Source: Gammaproteobacteria bacterium (lineage in GTDB: Bacteria; Pseudomonadota; Gammaproteobacteria; Xanthomonadales; Marinicellaceae). From it: 64,000 nt of DNA. The stretch spans positions 40,471-104,470 of the forward strand of contig JAUIGR010000005.1 of NCBI GenBank assembly GCA_030430025.1. Reading direction: 5' to 3'. Of the stretch, positions 57,642 to 64,000 are shown piece by piece. The notes below the pieces were generated by a model. The model did no database searches. It was given only the letters and a program-made list of their open reading frames with translations, and was not told the DNA's origin. Position numbers and translations under genes: made by a program. The number at the start of each line of letters is the position of its first letter. The first letter of the stretch is position 1.

Positions 57642-58874
57642 TCAGTGTAATACCCGAACTTTGATGGTGCCATCTATTTTTTTTAATTGCTCGGTAATAA
57701 GATCTGATGACTCGCTCTGAACATCCATAATCACATAACCGACATTATCTTTAGTTTGTAAATACATGGCGGCAATGTTGATATTTTGGCTTGTAAAAGT
57801 ACGGTTAATCTTTTCCAGCATACCAGGTTGATTGATATGTATATGCATTACACGTGTTAAATCTTCATGCAAATGTGGTAGTGAAACCTCAGGAAAGTTG
57901 ACTGCTGATGCTGTGGTGCCATTGTTCGAGTACTTAATAAGCTTGTCAGCAACTTCATTAGCTATGTTCAATTGTGCTTCTTGGGTGCTACCACCTATAT
58001 GAGGTGTCAAAATAACATTGTCAAATTGGCGCAGCGAAGATTCAAATGTGTCATTGTTACTGGCTGGTTCTTCAGGGAAAACATCAATAGCCGCGCCATT
58101 GAGACGTCCATTAGCCAAAAATACGGTTAAATCATCAATATCAATGATGTTTCCTCTGGCAGCGTTAATGATGAAAGCCCCTTGAGGCAGTAATGAGAGC
58201 TCTTTAGCGGTAATCATGTTTGCTGTTAATTCTGTAGCAGGTACATGGAGACTTAATACATCGATCTGGGGTAATAATGCTTCGAGAGATGGAACAGCCT
58301 GGCAGTTACCCAAAGGTAATTTGTTTTCAATATCGTAATATTTGACCCGCATACCAATAGCCTCTGCCAGAATACCCAGCTGAGATCCAATATGACCAAA
58401 ACCAACGATACCAAGTGTTTTGCCCCGTGCTTCATTGGCGTTGACTGCAGATTTAAGCCATTGGCCATTATGAGCTTTGGCATTTCTTTCTGGGATGCCA
58501 CGCAAAAGCAAAATAATTTCTCCCAGCACCAGTTCCGCAACGCTGCGTGTATTTGAATATGGTGCATTAAAAACGGGAATGCCTCGTTGGTTGCAAACAT
58601 CTAAGTCAATCTGGTTAGTGCCAATACAGAAAGTACCAATAGCCATTAATTTGTTACAGCTATCTAAGATATCACCTTTTAATTGTGTTCTTGAGCGTAT
58701 GCCAAGGATATGAGTATCGCTCAATAATTTTTTCAATTCATTATCGTCTGGTGTTGATTTCAAAACTGTGATGTTGTTGTATCCATCTTGGCGGAACATG
58801 GCTTCGGCATCGGGATGAACGCCTTCTAATAAAACCACTTTGATTTTTTCTTTACTTAGTGACAGTTTGGACAT
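57642..58874 (-). CDS. serA: D-3-phosphoglycerate dehydrogenase
   Basis: 410 residues, identical in length to E. coli SerA. It starts L-serine synthesis by oxidising 3-phosphoglycerate with NAD. The Rossmann loop GIVGFGHIGSQLG (about 154-166), the catalytic region LTPHIGGS, and a C-terminal ACT domain (about 335-410, MHIHINQPGMLEKINR) for serine feedback are visible. It is divergent, with 49 bases between starts, from an FAD-linked oxidoreductase that fits D-2-hydroxyglutarate dehydrogenase; SerA also makes D-2-hydroxyglutarate. Confidence 0.95.
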   Translation of the reverse strand: MSKLSLSKEKIKVVLLEGVHPDAEAMFRQDGYNNITVLKSTPDDNELKKLLSDTHILGIRSRTQLKGDILDSCNKLMAIGTFCIGTNQIDLDVCNQRGIPVFNAPYSNTRSVAELVLGEIILLLRGIPERNAKAHNGQWLKSAVNANEARGKTLGIVGFGHIGSQLGILAEAIGMRVKYYDIENKLPLGNCQAVPSLEALLPQIDVLSLHVPATELTANMITAKELSLLPQGAFIINAARGNIIDIDDLTVFLANGRLNGAAIDVFPEEPASNNDTFESSLRQFDNVILTPHIGGSTQEAQLNIANEVADKLIKYSNNGTTASAVNFPEVSLPHLHEDLTRVMHIHINQPGMLEKINRTFTSQNINIAAMYLQTKDNVGYVIMDVQSESSDLITEQLKKIDGTIKVRVLH

Positions 58875-58923
58875 ATTCTTGCGTGTTTTTAAAAATCTTG
58901 GAACTTTCAGAATTCTAACAGAT

Positions 58924-60303
58924 ATGACAGAGCAAACCCTGGAATCTTTATTACAAAATCGATTGCCTAGTATTGATTTCTCAATGGAGTCTAATGATTT
59001 GAAATCGTTTGGTCAGGATTGGACCAGGTTCCATCAACCCAATGCCACTGTTGTGTTTTTTCCAAACAATACCGAAGAAATACAAGCCATTGTCCAATTG
59101 GCTAATGAATTGGATGCTGTGGTAGTGCCGTCTGGCGGGCGCACTGGTTATTCAGGTGGTGCAGTAGCGACCATGGGTGAATGGGTTATATCATTGGTGC
59201 GCTTGAATCAAATCAGTGACTTCAATGACATTGATCAAACGGTGAAAGTGGGTGCTGGTGTGATTACCGAACAGCTGCAACACTTTGCCAAAGAACAAGG
59301 TTTGTTTTATCCAGTAGATTTTGCCTCTTCTGGCTCAAGCCATATCGGCGGTAACATTGCTACCAATGCTGGTGGAATCCGTGTTTTGCGCTATGGTTTA
59401 ACTAGGGATTATATTTTGGGCTTGACTGTGGTGACTGGTCGTGGTGATGTTATTGAATTGAATAAAGGTTTGGTTAAAAATGCATCGGGTCTCGACTTGA
59501 GGCATCTGATGATTGGTTCTGAAGGGATATTAGGCATCATAACTGAGGCAGAAATCAAACTGATTAATCAAGCACCCAATCAGTCTGTCATGCTTTTGGC
59601 CCTGTCATCCTTAGAGGCAGTGATGGCGGTGTTTGCTGATGCCCGGACAACATTGAATTTATCATCATTTGAGTTTTTCTCAGATCGTTCTTTACAAAAG
59701 GTGATGGCACATCGAAACTTTTCTAATCCATTTGAAGATATCCATCCTTTTTATGTTCTACTCGAATTCGATGAAAATGAGATGGCAGCGATGCAAGTCT
59801 TTGAACGGGGTATGGAAGCGATGCATGTGACCGATGGTATCATTGCTCAAAGTTTAGATCAGGCAGAACAGTTGTGGCAGTATAGGGAAGGTATTTCAGA
59901 GTCTATTGCGCATCATACGCCTTATAAGAATGATATCTCGGTAAAAATCTCGCAGGTTCCTAAATTCATGAATCAATTGGAAGAAGTGTTATCAATAGAA
60001 TACCCAGATTTCGAAACCATTTGGTTTGGTCATATCGGTGATGGTAATTTACACCTCAATATCCTTAAGCCACAAAATATGAGTACCACGGTTTTTAAGG
60101 CACGCTGTGAGCAGGTTAATGCTCATGTCTATGGTCTGATACAAAAATTTGGTGGTAGCATTTCTGCCGAACATGGAGTAGGTTTGCTTAAAAAACCTTT
60201 CTTAGGGTATACCCGTTCAGAAACCGAGATCCAATTAATACAGCAAATAAAAAGAGTTTTTGATCCTAATAATATTGTGAATAGAGGAAAAGTGGTCGAT
60301 TAG
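58924..60303 (+). CDS. FAD-binding oxidoreductase, probable D-2-hydroxyglutarate dehydrogenase
   Basis: 459 residues from the ATG at 58924; the frame extends upstream into serA but does not match the family. The FAD domain (PCMH type, about residues 35-215) contains VVVPSGGRTGYSGGA and GGNIATNAGGIRVLRYGLTRDYILGL. The C-terminal cap has WFGHIGDGNLHLN and SAEHGVGLLKKP, the metal-site region of D-2-hydroxyglutarate/D-lactate/GlcD dehydrogenases. Beside serA it most likely removes D-2-hydroxyglutarate, driving serine synthesis, as shown for Pseudomonas. GlcD-like activity is the alternative. Confidence 0.82.
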   Translation: MTEQTLESLLQNRLPSIDFSMESNDLKSFGQDWTRFHQPNATVVFFPNNTEEIQAIVQLANELDAVVVPSGGRTGYSGGAVATMGEWVISLVRLNQISDFNDIDQTVKVGAGVITEQLQHFAKEQGLFYPVDFASSGSSHIGGNIATNAGGIRVLRYGLTRDYILGLTVVTGRGDVIELNKGLVKNASGLDLRHLMIGSEGILGIITEAEIKLINQAPNQSVMLLALSSLEAVMAVFADARTTLNLSSFEFFSDRSLQKVMAHRNFSNPFEDIHPFYVLLEFDENEMAAMQVFERGMEAMHVTDGIIAQSLDQAEQLWQYREGISESIAHHTPYKNDISVKISQVPKFMNQLEEVLSIEYPDFETIWFGHIGDGNLHLNILKPQNMSTTVFKARCEQVNAHVYGLIQKFGGSISAEHGVGLLKKPFLGYTRSETEIQLIQQIKRVFDPNNIVNRGKVVD

Positions 60304-60306
60304 AAT

Positions 60307-60331
60307 GAGATGAGAAGAATTTTCTCAACTC
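60307..60331. terminator. Hairpin between the convergent D-2-hydroxyglutarate dehydrogenase gene and sdaA
   Basis: GAGATGAGAA pairs with TTCTCAACTC with one mismatch around a five-base loop, 3 bases after the stop. No long T run is present, so termination is possible but unproved. Confidence 0.4.
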
Positions 60332-60366
60332 TATCACTATAGACCCGAAATAACGAAAGCAACATT

Positions 60367-61746
60367 TTAGCATTCAATGATGTTGACTGCTAAACCACCG
60401 CGCGAGGTTTCTTTATAAATTTCTTTCATGTCATCGCCCGTGGCCTTCATGGTTTGGATGACTTTGTCCAGTGTAACCCAGTGACAACCGTCATTTCTGT
60501 CAGCCATACGAAAAGCGTTGATCGCTTTAACTGCACCCATGGCATTACGTTCGATACAGGGGATTTGAACAAGGCCACCGATTGGGTCGCAAGTCAGTCC
60601 CAAATTGTGTTCCATGGCAATTTCTGCAGCATTATGTATTTCTTCGATTGTTAATTGACAGGCAGCTGCTAAACCAGCTGCGGCCATTGAACTGGCTACC
60701 CCAACTTCTCCCTGACAACCTACCTCAGCACCGGAAATAGAAGCTTTGGTTTTGTATAGGATGCCTATCGCTGCGGCGGTTAACAAAAAATCATGGATAC
60801 CTTGTTCGGTGGCATCGGAAACAAAGTGATGGTAGTAATGTAAAACTGCTGGGATGATACCGGCTGCACCATTAGTGGGTGCTGTGACCACACGTCCACC
60901 GGCAGCATTTTCTTCAGATACGGCCAAAGCAAACATATTGACCCAATCGAGAATGGTCAAGGGGTCAGTTAATGAAGTTTTGGGGTTGTTTTTTAGTTGT
61001 TCGTGTAGTTTAGGAGCGCGTCGTATGACTTTCAGTCCACCAGGTAAAACACCATCAGTGGTCAAGCCACGTTGTACACAAGAAACCATGGCTAGCCATA
61101 TTTGGTCTAAGCCCTGTTTGATTTGCTCATCATTTCGCCATGTTTGTTCGTTGGCAAACATCAATTGTGCTATGGTCAAACTATGTTCTTTACATTGGTT
61201 CTCTAATTCAGCAGCAGTGGTGAAAGGGTAGGGAATGTCTGAATCATCCTCCATGATGTGTTTTTTAGCGAGGTGAGAATGTGACATGATGAAACCACCA
61301 CCAACAGAGTAATAAGCTTTGCGTAAAAGTTCATTGCCGTCTTTGTCCAAGGCGGTGAACTGCATGCCGTTGGAGTGTAAGGGCAGGGTTTTCCTTTTAT
61401 GGAATTTCAAGTGTTTTTTTTCTTTGAACTGCAGTGTTAATTGACTGTCGGCCTGAATGCTTTCCGACTCTCTGACTTGTTCTAATAATCCTGGAATATC
61501 ATCTGGGTTAATTTCATCTGGCATGTGACCGAGTAAGCCCAATATAATTGCTTTGTCAGTACCATGGCCTCTGCCAGTGTGGCTGAGTGAACCGTACAGC
61601 TCAGTCAATATCGCGTGAGTTTTTTCGGCTAAGTTGTGAGAGATAACTTGTCCGATGAACAAATTGGCCGCACGCATGGGGCCTACAGTGTGAGAGCTGG
61701 AGGGCCCAATGCCGATTTTAAATAAATCAAAAACGCTGACTGCCAT
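60367..61746 (-). CDS. sdaA: L-serine dehydratase, iron-sulfur type
   Basis: 459 residues, the single-chain form (E. coli SdaA has 454). It deaminates serine to pyruvate using a [4Fe-4S] cluster. [27 protein letters not shown] at the start, [22 protein letters not shown] and [23 protein letters not shown] carry the cluster Cys residues. Only 15 bases separate its ATG from that of the divergent glutaredoxin-like gene, so their promoters must overlap coding sequence. It forms a serine-metabolism group with serA. Confidence 0.95.
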   Translation of the reverse strand: MAVSVFDLFKIGIGPSSSHTVGPMRAANLFIGQVISHNLAEKTHAILTELYGSLSHTGRGHGTDKAIILGLLGHMPDEINPDDIPGLLEQVRESESIQADSQLTLQFKEKKHLKFHKRKTLPLHSNGMQFTALDKDGNELLRKAYYSVGGGFIMSHSHLAKKHIMEDDSDIPYPFTTAAELENQCKEHSLTIAQLMFANEQTWRNDEQIKQGLDQIWLAMVSCVQRGLTTDGVLPGGLKVIRRAPKLHEQLKNNPKTSLTDPLTILDWVNMFALAVSEENAAGGRVVTAPTNGAAGIIPAVLHYYHHFVSDATEQGIHDFLLTAAAIGILYKTKASISGAEVGCQGEVGVASSMAAAGLAAACQLTIEEIHNAAEIAMEHNLGLTCDPIGGLVQIPCIERNAMGAVKAINAFRMADRNDGCHWVTLDKVIQTMKATGDDMKEIYKETSRGGLAVNIIEC

Positions 61747-61761
61747 GCTAATATACCCGCC

Positions 61762-61983
61762 ATGAAAAAACTGACATTATATAGCAGAATCGAATGTCCC
61801 CTGTGCGAACATGCGGCAGAAATGTTAGAACAATCTGGTATTGTCTTCATTGAACAAGATATCGAGGAAAATGAAATTTTAGTTAAAAAATACCATGTCC
61901 GTATTCCTGTATTGAGTGATGGTGAAATCGAACTGAATTGGCCTTTTGATTCAAAGCAAGCAATGGAGTTGTTTAATGGCTAA
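61762..61983 (+). CDS. Glutaredoxin-like protein (DUF836 type)
   Basis: 73 residues. A thioredoxin-fold start LTLYSRIECPLCEHAAEML carries the redox pair Cys12 and Cys15 (C-P-L-C). A conserved cis-Pro region follows (VRIPVLSDGE). The family is found in many proteobacteria without a fixed target. It overlaps radA by 8 bp. No Shine-Dalgarno is visible before the ATG. Confidence 0.85.
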   Translation: MKKLTLYSRIECPLCEHAAEMLEQSGIVFIEQDIEENEILVKKYHVRIPVLSDGEIELNWPFDSKQAMELFNG

Positions 61984-63340
61984 AGAAAAGTCACAATTTG
62001 TCTGTAATTCCTGTGGTAATGTAACCAGTAAATGGTCAGGCCAGTGTAGTGCTTGCAAGGAATGGAATTGCATTGATGAAGTTAAGGTGCAAGCGACCAC
62101 TGTTACAGGTAAAACCAATCGATACGCCAACTACTCTGGTGAAGTTTCCATCAAAAAACTCGGACAAGTCAGTGCCGAAAAACAGTTGCGCACCACTTCC
62201 CATATTAATGAATTGGACCGTGTTTTAGGTGGCGGTTTGGTTCCTGGTTCAGTGATTTTGTTGGGTGGAGATCCAGGCATCGGTAAATCGACTTTATTAC
62301 TGCAAGTTTCTGCCCAGATTGCTACTGCTATTGAACCTTTGTATGTTACTGGTGAAGAGTCTTTGTCACAAATTGCCATGCGGGCTCGTCGTTTGTCTTT
62401 GAATGTTGATGATTTGGATGCCATGGCTGAAACTTCGGTTGAACGCATTATCAGCACTTGTTTACAAAAAAAACCCGATTTAGTCATCATTGATTCGATA
62501 CAAACCCTGTTCAGTGAACAATTGACTTCGATTCCAGGTTCTGTATCTCAAGTTAAAGAAGCCGCTGCTCAGTTGGTTCGCATGGCCAAACAAAATAAGA
62601 TTACTGTGATTTTGGTCGGCCATGTCACTAAAGACGGCAGCATTGCTGGACCACGCATATTAGAGCATATGGTGGATACCGTGTTGTATTTTGAAAGTGA
62701 TGGCAATTCGCGCTATAGGGTGTTGCGCGCTTTGAAAAACCGCTTTGGTGCGGTCAATGAAATTGGTGTGTTCGCCATGACTGAAACTGGTGTCAAAGAA
62801 GTTGAAAATCCTTCAGCTATATTCTTGAGCGAAAGGGAAGAAAACAAACCGGGTTCGGTGGTTATGGTTACTCGTGAAGGTACCAGACCTTTATTGGTAG
62901 AGATTCAGGCTTTAGTCGACCAGAGCCCTCTTGGCAACCCCCGGCGTTTATCTGTTGGTTTGGAACACAACCGTCTGGCCATGCTTTTGGCTGTTTTGCA
63001 TCGCATGTGTCATTTGGCCATTCACGATCATGATGTGTTTTTAAATGCCGTTGGTGGTATGAAAATCACTGAAACAGCAGCTGATCTGGCGATTATTGTT
63101 GCTATTCTTTCCAGCTTCAAAAACCGCTATTTACCCAAAGATACCATCGTTTTTGGAGAAGTGGGTCTTACTGGTGAGGTTCGACCAGTCTATAATGGTG
63201 AAGATCGTCTCAAAGAAGCCGCTAACCATGGTTTCAAAACCGCTATCGTTCCTAAAGCCAATGCCGGCAAATGGGTTAAATCTTTGCCGATTAAAATCAT
63301 TACAGTTGATCAGGTTAATCAAGTTCTGGATTTAGTTTAA
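61976..63340 (+). CDS. radA: DNA repair protein RadA
   Basis: 454 residues from MAKEKSQFVC at 61976; an upstream in-frame ATG at 61946 falls inside the previous gene and is unlikely. A zinc finger (about residues 9-30) with CNSCG and CSACK, a RecA-like core with Walker A GGDPGIGKSTLLLQ, the RadA motif KNRFG, and a C-terminal Lon-like domain are present. It aids recombinational branch migration. A hairpin with GG/CC stem lies just after the stop. Confidence 0.96.
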   Translation: MAKEKSQFVCNSCGNVTSKWSGQCSACKEWNCIDEVKVQATTVTGKTNRYANYSGEVSIKKLGQVSAEKQLRTTSHINELDRVLGGGLVPGSVILLGGDPGIGKSTLLLQVSAQIATAIEPLYVTGEESLSQIAMRARRLSLNVDDLDAMAETSVERIISTCLQKKPDLVIIDSIQTLFSEQLTSIPGSVSQVKEAAAQLVRMAKQNKITVILVGHVTKDGSIAGPRILEHMVDTVLYFESDGNSRYRVLRALKNRFGAVNEIGVFAMTETGVKEVENPSAIFLSEREENKPGSVVMVTREGTRPLLVEIQALVDQSPLGNPRRLSVGLEHNRLAMLLAVLHRMCHLAIHDHDVFLNAVGGMKITETAADLAIIVAILSSFKNRYLPKDTIVFGEVGLTGEVRPVYNGEDRLKEAANHGFKTAIVPKANAGKWVKSLPIKIITVDQVNQVLDLV

Positions 63341-63362
63341 GGTCCCTCATTAACAGGCCTTA
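63338..63362 (+). repeat. Short hairpin after radA
   Basis: TAAGGTCC pairs with GGCCTTA with one mismatch around the loop CTCATTAACA. It overlaps the radA stop region. There is no T tract, so termination is uncertain. Confidence 0.35.
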
Positions 63363-63917
63363 GTTATCATTCACATTTTACCCTCAAAACGAGTCATACC
63401 GAAGAACAAGGTGGTTTGAGACACAGCTGAGAGCCACTTGGGTTCGGGCAGAGTTTGATTAATAGAAAAGTCGCCATGATTTTGATCCAAAAAGTGTAGT
63501 TGAGATGTTCTGTTTTCTTATCCCTGCACTACATGTATGAAAAAAGACCAAATAAATGAGCTCTTTTTAGATTCATTTACGATGGTCCTAATACACACAT
63601 AGATTCAATAAGGTGAAAACAGCTCATTTCCTTAACGATAAAGGATGATCAACTCATTCAATTTGATAAATGAGGTAATTGATGTGTTATCTACCAATAG
63701 AGTTTATTGGGTGTATTTGCTGTCATATTTTGGTAGCCAAATAAGGCCTCGGATAAAGTCTAGGTGTGGGGTTATGTTCGAGGACATTCGTTTAATTAGT
63801 CAGTCCTGAAAAACAAATAAGAGATTGATATTAAATACAATGTTGTTGTTATACCTGTTATATTTCGACCGGTGATGTTAAAATTATTGTTACTTTCTGG
63901 TCGAAATCATCAACAAA
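63341..63917. other. Intergenic region after radA
   Basis: 577 bases with no credible gene on either strand. Near its end a 9-bp inverted repeat ATTTCGACC/GGTCGAAAT lies at 63862-63870 and 63899-63907, just before the transposase-like start. The rest looks like noncoding, possibly mobile-element flank. Confidence 0.4.
63862..63907. repeat. Inverted repeat ahead of the transposase-like start
   Basis: ATTTCGACC and GGTCGAAAT are perfect reverse complements, 28 bases apart. The pair ends 11 bases before the ATG at 63918. It may be an element-internal regulatory stem; an element end cannot be judged because the other end is outside the window. Confidence 0.45.
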
Positions 63918-64000
63918 ATGCGCTCAAAATCACCGGATCAATCACCACAAACATCCTTTTTTGACATTACTTCCCAGTTGAATCAATCACACCCCTTGAT
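63918..64000 (+). mobile_element. Start of a probable IS transposase (partial)
   Basis: 27 codons are visible before the window ends. SFFDITSQLNQSHPL at residues 13-27 resembles the N-terminus of IS5/IS1182-type DDE transposases, which have a FFD...L...HPL pattern. No ribosome binding site is obvious. The call is weak because only the first 27 residues can be read. Confidence 0.4.

Noticed and set aside
58840..58923. Upstream start for the D-2-hydroxyglutarate dehydrogenase
   Set aside because: The extra 28 residues overlap the serA start on the other strand and match nothing in the family.

Overview
The window reads as a gammaproteobacterial chromosome: AT-rich, tightly packed, with many 1-8 bp gene overlaps. 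The block pyrB-ruvX-yqgE-(patatin)-tonB3-gshB-pilG-pilI-pilJ-pilK-chpA-chpB-chpC has the gene order of the Pseudomonas aeruginosa twitching-motility region. ftsK-lolA-rarA-crcB, a crc-like gene beside pyrE, and serA beside a D-2-hydroxyglutarate dehydrogenase gene are also Pseudomonas-like arrangements. The single receiver gene (pilG without pilH) resembles the Xanthomonadales form of Pil-Chp. Together with the low GC and a C-terminal FEDGFE motif on a secreted protease, this suggests a marine lineage near the Xanthomonadales (Marinicella-like). That placement is an inference.

Layout: 1-1660 holds the end of a class IV aminotransferase, a sulfotransferase-like gene and a MAPEG membrane protein. 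1646-8105 holds pyrB, ruvX and yqgE (minus), a patatin/outer-membrane-barrel gene (plus), then tonB3 and gshB (minus). 8566-19625 is the seven-gene Pil-Chp chemosensory operon for type IV pili, including a 1928-residue ChpA. 19824-23189 carries a phytase-like secreted protein, an exonuclease III, pyrE and apaH. 23241-26507 is a secreted subtilisin-type protease gene cut by one in-frame amber codon. 26978-33702 carries ald, ftsK, lolA, rarA, crcB and a TolB-like propeller gene, followed by tRNA-Arg(CCU) at 33713.

34007-47593 is the most unusual region. Eight same-strand genes encode a TelA-like protein, an SF1 helicase, a YjfI/DUF2170 protein, two small unknown proteins, a DUF1449 OB-fold membrane protein, a flotillin and a 1751-residue AAA ATPase. 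A striking double palindrome at 38279-38313 sits in front of the YjfI gene. The set looks like a membrane-microdomain, stress or nucleic-acid-linked system that, as far as can be told from sequence alone, lacks an established function.

47848-63340 returns to housekeeping and degradative genes: a secreted unknown, monomeric isocitrate dehydrogenase, a GNAT, an S46 peptidase, a GlsB-like protein, an alpha/beta hydrolase, a DUF885 peptidase, a serine metabolism group (serA, D-2-hydroxyglutarate dehydrogenase, sdaA), a small glutaredoxin-like protein and radA. The window ends in what looks like the first 27 codons of an IS transposase.
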